Positions 35,183 through 44,148 of a stretch of DNA of 64,000 bases are shown one piece after another. The stretch is from Romboutsia weinsteinii (GTDB lineage: Bacteria > Bacillota > Clostridia > Peptostreptococcales > Peptostreptococcaceae). Location of the stretch: contig NZ_NOJY02000016.1 in assembly GCF_002250835.2 (NCBI RefSeq), positions 1 to 64,000 of the forward strand, written 5' to 3'. Under the pieces are notes generated by a model that saw only the letters and a program-made list of their open reading frames with translations, did no database searches and was not told the DNA's origin. The translations under genes and the position numbers were made by a program. Numbering within the stretch: position 1 is the stretch's first letter; every line of letters begins with the position of its first letter.

Positions 35183-36022
35183 TTGAACAATAATGATATG
35201 AATATCTACACAAACAAATTACAATCTTGTGCTAATGAATTAGTAATTCTTGCAACAAAATTTGATGGTCAATCAATTGGAGACGAAGCAGCAGATTTCT
35301 ATTTAACTCCTTGTACAATTTGGGAATATATAAAAGCTGCATTAGTAGGTTCTAACTGTCCTATGGTAACAACTCCAGTTTATGATGTAGAAGAGCAAGA
35401 AGAAGCTTTAGCTCCTCAAAGAAATCAAGGGATATTAGATGATATATGTGATGCATTAGAATATATATTAGATAATTACTCTATAGGAAACTGCGAACTT
35501 AGAAGACAATTAATAAGAGCATTAAAATTATGTAATTGCTTAGCAGAAACATTAAGATCAATAAATTGTATAGACCGTGCTAAATCATTAGTAGGATTAC
35601 TATTCTGCTTACTAGTACAACTTATACTTTTAATAGCTGCTATCATAGTAAAAATAATAATACTATTATTAGTTTGTTCAGATAACAACTGTGGATCTAA
35701 TGACAAAGTAAATACTGCTTTCTGTGATTGTCTACTTTGCGAACTTAAAAAAGAATTAGATCAAGCTGAAAAATTAATAGACGATCTAAGCGATTTAGCA
35801 ATAAAATTCATAAAATTTGCTAAATGTAATTTCTCAAAAGAAAACAATAATAATGGATGTAACTGCAAGTGTAATTGCCATGAAAACAAATGTGATCATG
35901 AAGATAAGTGTAATTGCGAAGAAGATTATAGACCTTATGGAAATGGATGCAAGCATTGTGGAAATGGGTACAGACCTAACTACGATGATCAATGTAACAG
36001 AGACCCAAGATATAGATACTAA
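35183..36022 (+). CDS. Cys-rich protein, probable spore coat/exosporium component
   Basis: A 279-aa protein with 25 Cys. Residues 1-130 are helical with scattered Cys, a hydrophobic stretch follows (LVGLLFCLLVQLILLIAAIIVKIIILLLV, about 140-168), then a helix and a C-terminal tail of NC, KC and HC pairs (GCNCKCNCHENKCDHEDKC). No signal peptide. The start is TTG at 35183, spaced 6 bp from GGAGTG. Composition recalls clostridial exosporium proteins, but no known family is recognised and the internal hydrophobic helix is unusual for them. Single-gene unit. Confidence 0.65.
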   Translation: MNNNDMNIYTNKLQSCANELVILATKFDGQSIGDEAADFYLTPCTIWEYIKAALVGSNCPMVTTPVYDVEEQEEALAPQRNQGILDDICDALEYILDNYSIGNCELRRQLIRALKLCNCLAETLRSINCIDRAKSLVGLLFCLLVQLILLIAAIIVKIIILLLVCSDNNCGSNDKVNTAFCDCLLCELKKELDQAEKLIDDLSDLAIKFIKFAKCNFSKENNNNGCNCKCNCHENKCDHEDKCNCEEDYRPYGNGCKHCGNGYRPNYDDQCNRDPRYRY

Positions 36023-36046
36023 TTCATATGTGCTTAATAGTAAAAT

Positions 36047-36079
36047 AAGTATATCTTCTGTTTTATAGAAGATATACTT
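36047..36079 (+). terminator. Terminator after the Cys-rich gene
   Basis: AAGTATATCTTCT and AGAAGATATACTT, a perfect 13-bp stem with a 7-base loop. Confidence 0.8.
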
Positions 36080-36093
36080 ATTAATATAATCTT

Positions 36094-36133
36094 TATTAAT
36101 AAGGCTATACTTATAAGTATAGCCTTATTAATA
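36094..36133. terminator. Perfect 40-bp palindrome, terminator of the PHP operon
   Basis: The 20-bp arm ending AAGGCTATACTTA is followed at once by its exact complement and by TTTTT. It closes the convergent minus-strand operon that ends at 36144. Confidence 0.8.
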
Positions 36134-36143
36134 TTTTTAATTT

Positions 36144-37061
36144 TTAGTTTACATATATTACAGGTGCAATTGCTAATAAGTTATTGATATTTACTTCTTT
36201 TTCATATAACTTCACAATAATACTATCACCCTTGTTTATTCCATGTTTTAACTCTATAATCAGTCCTTTTGTATATTTCGTAATAATCTTTTGACCTTTT
36301 CTTTTTATTTCTAATATATATTCAGTACTTATTAGTTTTTTATTGTTTTCATGAAAATTAAAACTAATATAATAACTATTAGCTTTTTGATTGATATATG
36401 CTTCCAATATATTTTCCTTTGTTATAAAAGTTTGTCCATTTTTAATAGCCATATAAAGTTCATCTTTACTAAATTCTTTTTCATTAACTTTTATATAAGT
36501 ACGAAAGCAGTTTTCCATACTCGCCCTTCCATGTAAATCCATACCTGTTGTCATAGATATCTTATATCCATCTAGTACTAATTCTTCCCATAGCTCTAAT
36601 GCTTTTTCATTAACTTCTATAGGCTCTGGATTATTAAAAATCTCTATAAAATCTATCATTGAGTAATCATTAATTTTCATTTCCCATCTGCATCCTTTTG
36701 CGTATGGATACCCCTTGGAAAATGGATGTGCTATACCTACTAATCCTCCCTTATCTCTAATTTGTTTAAAAATTATTTCTGGTTTATTTTTATTTATATT
36801 CTCCCAGTTTATATATTCTTGTAGGTTTAGGCATAGTATATGTCCGTAGTAGGTTGTAAGTTCAACTCCATATATTAAATCTATATTAATATTATTTTCT
36901 CTAATTACTTTAAATGCTTTATCATGACCTGAAATTGTATTATGATCTGTAATTGCTACGCCATCAACATTCTCCTCTACCATATAGTTAATAAGCTCAC
37001 TTACAGATATATTTCCGTCAGATTCACTTGTATGATTGTGAAGTTCATATCTTTTAAACAT
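36144..37061 (-). CDS. PHP-domain phosphoesterase
   Basis: A 305-aa protein whose N-terminal 200 aa form a PHP metal-dependent phosphoesterase: ELHNHTSESDG (HxH and the SDG signature), AITDHNTISG, the ligand His in GIAHPFSKG, and TGMDLHGR at the end. The C-terminal 100 aa are beta-rich (EYILEIKRKGQKIITKYTKG), like CehA/McbA proteins. Last gene of the nine-gene run; overlaps the upstream gene by 8 bp. It may hydrolyse a phosphorylated or phosphodiester sugar brought in by the ABC transporter (inference). Confidence 0.85.
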   Translation of the reverse strand: MFKRYELHNHTSESDGNISVSELINYMVEENVDGVAITDHNTISGHDKAFKVIRENNINIDLIYGVELTTYYGHILCLNLQEYINWENINKNKPEIIFKQIRDKGGLVGIAHPFSKGYPYAKGCRWEMKINDYSMIDFIEIFNNPEPIEVNEKALELWEELVLDGYKISMTTGMDLHGRASMENCFRTYIKVNEKEFSKDELYMAIKNGQTFITKENILEAYINQKANSYYISFNFHENNKKLISTEYILEIKRKGQKIITKYTKGLIIELKHGINKGDSIIVKLYEKEVNINNLLAIAPVIYVN

Positions 37062-37539
37062 AATCTGCTCCTTTTAATACATCTCCACTTACATTAAGTT
37101 TATATTGTGTATTGTCATATATTACGTTAAATACCATAATATTAACTTTTAAAACTCCTTGTATATTATCTTGGCAAATAGCTCCATTGGTAGATTCTTT
37201 ACTACTTATATATATACTCCTATCTGTCAATTGGCGATGTATCCCCCCTATAAATCTATCATTTAAAAATGCTGATATATGAATCTCTGTTTTCATGTGC
37301 TTAGCACCCTCTTTAAATTTTTCCTCACTTGGCTCATCAACTAATTCATCTTTATGGTCATTAGTATAATCTATTATCATAGCTTTTTTTATTTCATCTG
37401 TAATCTCATTTACAATTTGCTTATCAAAAGAGAAATCTATTTTAATATTTTCATATACTTTCTCTAAGCATACAGTGTATGAAATATGTCCTACGAAGCT
37501 TCTATTTAACATACCTTCTACTCTATAAATATCTTCCAA
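37054..37539 (-). CDS. Hypothetical protein in the nine-gene ABC operon
   Basis: A 161-aa soluble protein starting at TTG (37539) behind GGGGGG. It is beta-rich (MLNRSFVGHISYTVCLEKVYENIKIDFSF, KTEIHISAFLNDRFIGGIHRQLTDRSIYISS). Its conserved-looking GIHRQ and ISS segments suggest a binding protein, but I do not recognise the family. It overlaps the PHP gene, so the two are translationally coupled and probably work together. Confidence 0.65.
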   Translation of the reverse strand: MEDIYRVEGMLNRSFVGHISYTVCLEKVYENIKIDFSFDKQIVNEITDEIKKAMIIDYTNDHKDELVDEPSEEKFKEGAKHMKTEIHISAFLNDRFIGGIHRQLTDRSIYISSKESTNGAICQDNIQGVLKVNIMVFNVIYDNTQYKLNVSGDVLKGADYV

Positions 37540-37589
37540 TTTCTTAATTCCCCCTATTTATATATGTAAAGTAAACCTTGTTTTAGGTA

Positions 37590-38246
37590 TTAATATTGAT
37601 ATTGAAGTTGTATTTGCTTTTTTGTTATTACATTCAAACTAATATTTGTTATTACATTCAAACTAATATTTGTTATTAGTACAATATATAATATTGGAAG
37701 GCTTGTTCCAAGAAATAAACTTAATACTGGCATTACTATATATAAAACATACACTATCAAGCATAATCCTATCAGGAGCAATAATGATATTAATAAGTTT
37801 GAGAATGGATATAATATTGTATATTTTACATTGTCTTTTATGCTCATCTCATAGTGGTTATAAATTGAATACATAACTAGAGAGGCTATTATACTAAATA
37901 TCATTAATAATATAAATAAATAAGATATGTACAATGAATAACTTGTACTAATTGACGAAAAGTAAATATAGTCTAAAGTAAGAACTACTACTATAGCTAA
38001 CATTATCCATCCTAATATATTCGCATTTATAAAATCCTTTTTAAAATAGTATTTATAAGTATCATATATATTAAAATCTTCTTTTCTTATCCACTTACGA
38101 CATATTGCAAACATTGCACATGTAGATGGGAAAATACCCGCAACTAAAAGTCCGTAGAAGCTAAAATATATCCACAATATATTTGCTATCATTAATCTAT
38201 ATATCCAAATATAAACTTTATTTAAACCACCATATATACTTTCCAT
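37590..38246 (-). CDS. DUF624 (YesL-like) membrane protein
   Basis: A 218-aa protein with five hydrophobic helices. IYGGLNKVYIWIYRLMIANILWIYFSFYGLLVAGIFPSTCAMFAICRKW is the DUF624 signature. YesL-type proteins accompany CUT1 sugar importers in Firmicutes, as here. The C-terminus contains an 8-aa tandem repeat (TNISLNVI) produced by a 24-bp DNA repeat. Confidence 0.82.
   Translation of the reverse strand: MESIYGGLNKVYIWIYRLMIANILWIYFSFYGLLVAGIFPSTCAMFAICRKWIRKEDFNIYDTYKYYFKKDFINANILGWIMLAIVVVLTLDYIYFSSISTSYSLYISYLFILLMIFSIIASLVMYSIYNHYEMSIKDNVKYTILYPFSNLLISLLLLIGLCLIVYVLYIVMPVLSLFLGTSLPILYIVLITNISLNVITNISLNVITKKQIQLQYQY
37621..37678 (-). repeat. 2.4 copies of a 24-bp tandem repeat within the DUF624 gene
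   Basis: 37621-37644 and 37645-37668 are identical; ten more matching bases follow. Because 24 is divisible by three, the repeat keeps frame and adds eight residues per unit near the C-terminus. Confidence 0.9.
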
Positions 38247-38264
38247 TTTATCTCCTCTTTTTAA

Positions 38265-39623
38265 TTAAGTAATGTCTATTTTTTTCCAATTACCTTTTTT
38301 CCATCTAATATAAAATAGCGTTGCTCGTATCCATTCATCTATAATTGAAACTACCCATACACCACAAATTCCATATCCAAGCACTACACCTACGATAAAA
38401 CTCATTGGAATAGTTAAAAAATATGTAACAACCATACCCGTAATCACTGGGAATCTAACATCTCCAGCTGAATTTAATTGTGCTATTAATATAGAATTTG
38501 CTGCCCTTGCAGGTTCTAAAAGTATACTTAATATTATCAAACTTATTGCTATTCCTATTATACTTTTATCATTTGTAAATAAGGAAATTATAGGTCTATA
38601 AAATGGCACAATACTTATACTAATTATAAATATTGCAATAACCCCTTTGTATAAGACATTTATTCCATATTCTGATGCCTCTTCTTTTAATCCTCTACCA
38701 ATTAGCCTTCCTACGATAACTGGTACTGCTAATGATATAGCAGATGATACTGTAAATATAAATGATGTAGTAGTTTGCGCATATATTTTTGAAGTAACTA
38801 CAGCCGTTCCAAATCCAGCTATTATAGCAGTTAGCATAACTTGTGATATATTATAAGATATACTCTCCATACCTGAAGGCAATCCTAGCTTAAAGATTGA
38901 TTTTAAGCAGTCTAAATCTATCTTTGGATTTATAATACTTGACTTATATTCTTTAAATAACTTTAAGAATAAATAAATATATATGATTGCTCCTATAATT
39001 CTGGAAAGTAAAGTAGCATTTGCTACACCCTCTATACCTTTTCCAAGTAATGTAACAGGAGTTAATATAACTATTGAGCTTCCTATAAGATTTATAATAT
39101 TTATTATTATTGATATTTTCATTATAGGTCCTACAATGGCAAAGCTTCTAAATATTGAAGCAAAGCTAGTCATTATACCTTGAAATATCAAACTAAATCC
39201 AACTATTTTTAAATAGCTATATCCTTTTTCTAATAATATTTCTGGCGTTTTAATAAAACTTAGAAAGTGTTTCCCAAATAAAAGTAATACCATAAATATT
39301 ATAAAAGAAATAACCAGATTCAAGTATATTGAACTTCCTATCACAAGTTTTATTTTTTCATTTTTATTACTACCCAATAGTTGAGTTAATAAAATTACAG
39401 CTCCTATTGCAACAACCCCAAGTATCATAGTTCCTATTACTATAATTTGATTAGAAAGACCTACAGCTGCAACTGCATCATCTGAGTACTGGCTAAGTAG
39501 TAGGATATCAACATTTCCTATTAAAGTTTGAAATACTTGCTCTACTAATATGGGTATGAATATATGTATAAATCTTAACTCATTTTCTTTTTCTAGTTTG
39601 TTATAAGTTATTGTCTTCAACAT
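38265..39623 (-). CDS. MATE-family transporter inside the ABC operon
   Basis: A 452-aa twelve-helix membrane protein with the paired MATE halves (VEQVFQTLIGNVDILLLSQYSDDAVAAVGL; GLPSGMESISYNISQVMLTAI). It starts at TTG 39623, overlapping the metallophosphoesterase gene by 23 bp, so it is part of the operon. A drug or metabolite exporter inside a sugar importer operon is unusual; it may expel a toxic product or the aglycone of an imported compound (inference). Confidence 0.9.
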   Translation of the reverse strand: MLKTITYNKLEKENELRFIHIFIPILVEQVFQTLIGNVDILLLSQYSDDAVAAVGLSNQIIVIGTMILGVVAIGAVILLTQLLGSNKNEKIKLVIGSSIYLNLVISFIIFMVLLLFGKHFLSFIKTPEILLEKGYSYLKIVGFSLIFQGIMTSFASIFRSFAIVGPIMKISIIINIINLIGSSIVILTPVTLLGKGIEGVANATLLSRIIGAIIYIYLFLKLFKEYKSSIINPKIDLDCLKSIFKLGLPSGMESISYNISQVMLTAIIAGFGTAVVTSKIYAQTTTSFIFTVSSAISLAVPVIVGRLIGRGLKEEASEYGINVLYKGVIAIFIISISIVPFYRPIISLFTNDKSIIGIAISLIILSILLEPARAANSILIAQLNSAGDVRFPVITGMVVTYFLTIPMSFIVGVVLGYGICGVWVVSIIDEWIRATLFYIRWKKGNWKKIDIT

Positions 39624-40488
39624 TCATTGTCTCCATTTTATAATCATCGTTTATGTCTAAATCTATAACACGTACACCTCTTGGTAAATCTCCATAACAT
39701 TGATATCCTGTAACATTTCCATAACCGAGTTTAATACCATGATGCATTCCCAAAAAGTTATTGTCATGATCATGCCCACAAAACATTGCATCAATTTGTT
39801 TATTTATATACAGAGCTGAGAATAATCCTGTATTTATATAAGGTGCAGATATCATATCATTTGTTTCATTACATTCTCCCGATATTATATTTTTTGCAGC
39901 TTCCCAATATTCAGGTATAGGTATGTGCATAAATACTAAATCTCTTTTCCCACAATCTCTCATATATGTCTCTGATGTACTCCTAAACCAGTTTATTTGT
40001 TGTGGCTGTATCCAATCATAAGTTCCGATATCAAGTTTTGGGTACCATCCTGAATCAAATAAATATAATACATTTTCTAGGTTTTCTCCAGATTTATTAA
40101 ATATCTCAACACAATAACTTTCCTTTTCTTCAAATATAAATGTATGTTTTTTCTCTACTAGATTATCAAGTAATCTCTCCATTACCCTCAAATCACATCT
40201 ACTTACACTCATCTCAGAATCATGATTACCATAAGCAATGGCAACGGGAACAGCATGTTTATTTATCCTTTCCATAAGTTCAATAAATATTTTTGCTGGT
40301 GCAGGTACTCCATCTGTCCAAATTAAGTCACCTGTAATAACAACCAAATCTGGATTTAATTTAGAAATAGCTTTGTCTATCAAATCGAAGGTTTTATAAT
40401 CATCTTCATGATGAGGTAATGAACCTATATGTAAATCTGTCATTTGTATAATTCTAAAAGTATTATTTTCATTGTATTTTAATTTCAT
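39601..40488 (-). CDS. Calcineurin-like metallophosphoesterase
   Basis: A 295-aa phosphoesterase: MTDLHIG (DxH), VVITGDLIW (GD), YGNHDSEM (GNHD), MHIPIPEYW and FCGHDHDNN (GHDH) are all present in order, so the dinuclear metal centre is complete. No signal peptide. The start ATG at 40488 follows GGGGGA; the in-frame upstream extension overlaps it. With the PHP protein it suggests that the imported substrate carries phosphate. Confidence 0.9.
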   Translation of the reverse strand: MKLKYNENNTFRIIQMTDLHIGSLPHHEDDYKTFDLIDKAISKLNPDLVVITGDLIWTDGVPAPAKIFIELMERINKHAVPVAIAYGNHDSEMSVSRCDLRVMERLLDNLVEKKHTFIFEEKESYCVEIFNKSGENLENVLYLFDSGWYPKLDIGTYDWIQPQQINWFRSTSETYMRDCGKRDLVFMHIPIPEYWEAAKNIISGECNETNDMISAPYINTGLFSALYINKQIDAMFCGHDHDNNFLGMHHGIKLGYGNVTGYQCYGDLPRGVRVIDLDINDDYKMETMNVEDNNL

Positions 40489-40512
40489 TATATCCCCCAG
40501 TTTAATCAAAAT

Positions 40513-41412
40513 TTATTCTTTTATTGAACCCACTGTTATACCTTGCACAAAGTACTTTTGTATAAATGGATACATTATTACTATAGGAAGTATTACTATA
40601 ATAATGGTAGCCATTTGCAAACTTTCTCCTGTAATACTTATTTTTTCTAACATGGTATATGCCTGTTCTCCTGATGATTTTAGCAATATATCTGCTAGTG
40701 CATTTTGTCTAGTAAGCATTTCTTGAAGTATGGTAGCTAAAGGTTTTAACTTTGCACTTCTTACAAAAAATGTACCTGCATACCAATCATTCCAATGACC
40801 AACAGCAGTAAATAGTGTTATTGTAGCGAGTACTGGTTTACTCATTGGTAATACTATTTTTGTGAATATATTAAATTCACCATACCCATCTATTCTTGCA
40901 GCTTCAATTACACTACTTGGTAACTGATTAAAAGAAGTTCTTAGTAAAAGTATATTAGTTACACTGTATAATGTTGGAATTATGTATACCCATATACTTT
41001 CTGTCAATCCTAACTTGTTAAGAACAAGATAATATGGTATTGTCCCTCCACTAAATAACATAGTAAAGAAAATGAAAAATGAAATATACTTTCTTCCAGG
41101 AAGTGTTTTTATTGTAAGGGCATAAGCTGCCATTGACATAAGCCCTACACCAAATGTAGTTCCAAGTACTGTTCTAAATACTGAAATAAATAAACCATTT
41201 AATAAATTGTCTTGTTTAAATACCTCAATATAGTTATCTATTGTCAATGCTCTTGGAAGTAGTGTGATTCCCCCCCTTTGTGCATCTACCCCTGAATTAA
41301 GAGATAGTGCCAATATATGCATGAATGGTAGTATTATAGATAAACATAAAATAACAATTAGTGTAGTATTTATTACTTTTGATGCTTTAGAGCTTTCCAT
41401 ACTTTTAGTCAT
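40513..41412 (-). CDS. ABC sugar importer permease (LplC/CUT1-type)
   Basis: A 299-aa permease with six helices. The EAA loop is VIEAARIDGYGEFNIFTKIVLPMSKP, near residue 185. The C-terminal TVGSIKE ending is typical of the LplC/YtcP group, which imports oligosaccharides. It pairs with the permease at 43188 and the binding protein at 41478. Confidence 0.9.
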   Translation of the reverse strand: MTKSMESSKASKVINTTLIVILCLSIILPFMHILALSLNSGVDAQRGGITLLPRALTIDNYIEVFKQDNLLNGLFISVFRTVLGTTFGVGLMSMAAYALTIKTLPGRKYISFFIFFTMLFSGGTIPYYLVLNKLGLTESIWVYIIPTLYSVTNILLLRTSFNQLPSSVIEAARIDGYGEFNIFTKIVLPMSKPVLATITLFTAVGHWNDWYAGTFFVRSAKLKPLATILQEMLTRQNALADILLKSSGEQAYTMLEKISITGESLQMATIIIVILPIVIMYPFIQKYFVQGITVGSIKE

Positions 41413-41477
41413 TTTAACTCTCCTTTGTTAAGATAAACCTAACTACTATAGTAAATTATAATAGTTAGGTTGTTTTA

Positions 41478-43166
41478 TTAGTACTTTATAGTTACCCCGC
41501 TTGCTTCTTTTTCTTTTAAGAATTCACAGAACTTAGATAGTCCATTTTTCTCTAAGTTTTTAAGAGAATCATCTAGTATCTTTTTTGCTTCTGATGATGA
41601 TTTTGCATAATATGCACGTTCTAAATCCTCATTATATCTAGTTAAAGCTGCTTCAAGATCACCCTTGCCTCCATCAAATTCATACAAAAATGATTTAGGA
41701 GTCATACCATCTATAACTGAAGCTTCCTTCACTTTCTTGTCATAATCATACATTTCTATTATTTTAGTTGCTGCCGATGTATCTTCCTCTTTAACTGATT
41801 GTCCCCATTCTGCTTCACCAAAGTCTTCTTGATTATCAAGATCTGTATATCCTAGATGCTCTCCCCAATAAGAACCTACCCCTCTAAAACCAAGCTTTTT
41901 CGCTTCTTCAGGTTTCTTCTCTTTTAACTCAATCACTTCTTTTTTTACTACTGGATTTCCGTTTTCATCAAGATCATAGTCTCTTCCTTCTAGTCCATAG
42001 AAGTATAGTCGCTTTCCTTCTTCAGATGCTAACCAATCAGCAAACTTAAATACTTCTTCAGCATCCTTAGTTGTAGATGGTATTGCCCATCCAGCATAAC
42101 CAGATTTATATGACAGTACCATATTATTGCTTCCATCTACCCTACTTATTGGTCCTAAAGGTATATATTCCATATCATTATTTTCAGGTAAGAAGTTATG
42201 CATATCTGCAACTATTCCAAATGAACCATTGACTACTCCTTCTTTAGCTCTTGTTTCATTCATAGTGTAAAATTCCGGATGCATTATACCTTCTTTTATA
42301 AGTTTTTGAACGTATTCTACTCTTTTCATTCCGTACTCAGTTTGAGCTTCGTGTTTTATATTACCATCCTTATCTTTAAAAAATTTCTCTGAACTATCTC
42401 CTGACCATACTAAATCATTGTATAAAAAATCCCTATCTGATCCTCCCCAAGCGGTTGGACCTATTGCAGTTATTGGTGCTCCATTGTCATCCTTATATCC
42501 TTTTTCTTTTATCTTCTTAGCCAAATCATATAATTGGTCTGTTGTTGTAATTGAAGCAGGATCTATACCTAAATCATCAGTTATAGATTTTTTTATATAA
42601 GTTCCTCCTATATACGCTCTATTAACTTGTGCAGGAGTTCTATTTATTGACATATGCATAAGATACGATGAACCATCCCAGTCATCTCTAAACATTATAT
42701 TATCTCTAGTATCTGCAGGAAGGTAATCCTTATCTAGGTATTTTGAGTAAGTCTTTGAGTTCTCCATAAATGGTTTTAAGTCTGTAAACTGTCCTTCATT
42801 AGCTGCCTTTAATAACATCTGCATTTCTTCTCTACCACTATTATTTAAATAAAATGCTATAAAATCAGGTAAATTACCTGCTGCAAGACCAGAAGATAAT
42901 GCTCCTTGAGAATCTTCAGCTGTTATTCCCTCTAGCTCTAATGTTATACCTGTTCTTTCTTTTATATATTTTTGTATCTCAGGATTCATATCAACTGATG
43001 CATCATTTGCTGATTGAAAAATTAATCCTTTAATAGTTCTATCTGCTATCCAAGTATCCGGTGCATCTGCTGGCTTTTCGCTACTTTTGTTACTTGAGCA
43101 TCCTGTAACTATAGATGTACAAAGCATAAATACTGTTACTAATTTTGCTATCTTTTTAAATTTCAT
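41478..43166 (-). CDS. Extracellular solute-binding lipoprotein of the ABC importer
   Basis: A 562-aa lipoprotein: MKFKKIAKLVTVFMLCTSIVTGC with lipobox VTGC, followed by a large bilobal binding domain (family 1 solute-binding protein, LplA/YtcQ-like). A C-terminal segment of helices (DDSLKNLEKNGLSKFCEFLKEKEASGVTIKY) is usual for this group. Substrate not inferable beyond a probable carbohydrate. RBS AAGGGGG. Confidence 0.9.
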   Translation of the reverse strand: MKFKKIAKLVTVFMLCTSIVTGCSSNKSSEKPADAPDTWIADRTIKGLIFQSANDASVDMNPEIQKYIKERTGITLELEGITAEDSQGALSSGLAAGNLPDFIAFYLNNSGREEMQMLLKAANEGQFTDLKPFMENSKTYSKYLDKDYLPADTRDNIMFRDDWDGSSYLMHMSINRTPAQVNRAYIGGTYIKKSITDDLGIDPASITTTDQLYDLAKKIKEKGYKDDNGAPITAIGPTAWGGSDRDFLYNDLVWSGDSSEKFFKDKDGNIKHEAQTEYGMKRVEYVQKLIKEGIMHPEFYTMNETRAKEGVVNGSFGIVADMHNFLPENNDMEYIPLGPISRVDGSNNMVLSYKSGYAGWAIPSTTKDAEEVFKFADWLASEEGKRLYFYGLEGRDYDLDENGNPVVKKEVIELKEKKPEEAKKLGFRGVGSYWGEHLGYTDLDNQEDFGEAEWGQSVKEEDTSAATKIIEMYDYDKKVKEASVIDGMTPKSFLYEFDGGKGDLEAALTRYNEDLERAYYAKSSSEAKKILDDSLKNLEKNGLSKFCEFLKEKEASGVTIKY

Positions 43167-43187
43167 ATTGTCCCCCTTAGACTTGTT

Positions 43188-44147
43188 TTACCATAAAGAT
43201 GTTCCGAATTTTTTACTTGAAATCTTATTAACTATAACAGTTAATACTAAGCCTATAGCCCCTTGCATAAGTCCAATAGCTGTCGCGTATCCAAATTGTC
43301 CTCCTAAAAGACCTGTTCTAACTATGTATGTGTCTATTGTTTCAGCTAAGTTGGCATTTCCTGGTGTTTGTAATAAATATATTTGATCAAATCCAGCCGA
43401 TAATATACTTCCTATTGATAATATAAATAAAATAATAATAGTTGAACTAATACCAGGTATCGTAATATTAGCAATTTGTCTTAACCTATTTGCACCATCA
43501 ATTGATGCTGCTTCATATAGTGATGGTGATATTGCAACGATTGCGGAGAAATATATTATCGAATCCCAACCAATGTTTTTCCATAGATAGCTTAAAAATA
43601 CTATTGGGAAAAAAGTATCTTCCTCCATTAAGAAAAATGTACTTCCATCTCCCCCCATAGATGTTATAGCTTGATTCAAAAGTCCAGTATTCGGTGCAAG
43701 CACTCTTTCTGCTAACCCTACTACTACTACCCATGATAAAAAGTATGGTAAATATGAAATACTTTGAAAGGTGCTTCTTAACTTTGGACTTTTTATCTCA
43801 TTAAACATAAGCGCTAGCATTATAGGAAATGGTAAATAAACAAATAACTTAAGAGAACTAATAATTAAAGTGTTTTTTATATATAGCATACTTCTTGGGT
43901 CTTCAAAGAACTGTTTAAAATATTTTAGTCCTACAAACTCTCCTCCAAATAAACCTGTATTAAATCCGTACTCCTTAAAAGCTAGTACCATACCTGACAT
44001 TGGTATATACGAAAATATAAAAAAGAATAAAATGCATGGCATTAACATAAAGTAAAAAACTTTATGCTGTTTTATTTGTTGGATAATTTTTGGCTTTGTA
44101 GGATTAAAGTATTTCTCTATATCATAAGCCACAATGGATTGCTGCAT
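43188..44147 (-). CDS. ABC sugar importer permease (LplB/CUT1-type)
   Basis: A 319-aa permease with six helices; the EAA loop is LYEAASIDGANRLRQIANITIPG, near residue 215. It is the partner of the LplC-like permease at 40513. It begins one base after the ATPase gene's stop, which implies coupled translation. Confidence 0.9.
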   Translation of the reverse strand: MQQSIVAYDIEKYFNPTKPKIIQQIKQHKVFYFMLMPCILFFFIFSYIPMSGMVLAFKEYGFNTGLFGGEFVGLKYFKQFFEDPRSMLYIKNTLIISSLKLFVYLPFPIMLALMFNEIKSPKLRSTFQSISYLPYFLSWVVVVGLAERVLAPNTGLLNQAITSMGGDGSTFFLMEEDTFFPIVFLSYLWKNIGWDSIIYFSAIVAISPSLYEAASIDGANRLRQIANITIPGISSTIIILFILSIGSILSAGFDQIYLLQTPGNANLAETIDTYIVRTGLLGGQFGYATAIGLMQGAIGLVLTVIVNKISSKKFGTSLW

Positions 44148-44148
44148 T

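Noticed and set aside
37621-37678. CRISPR-like repeat
   Set aside because: Units are directly adjacent without spacers and lie in a coding frame.
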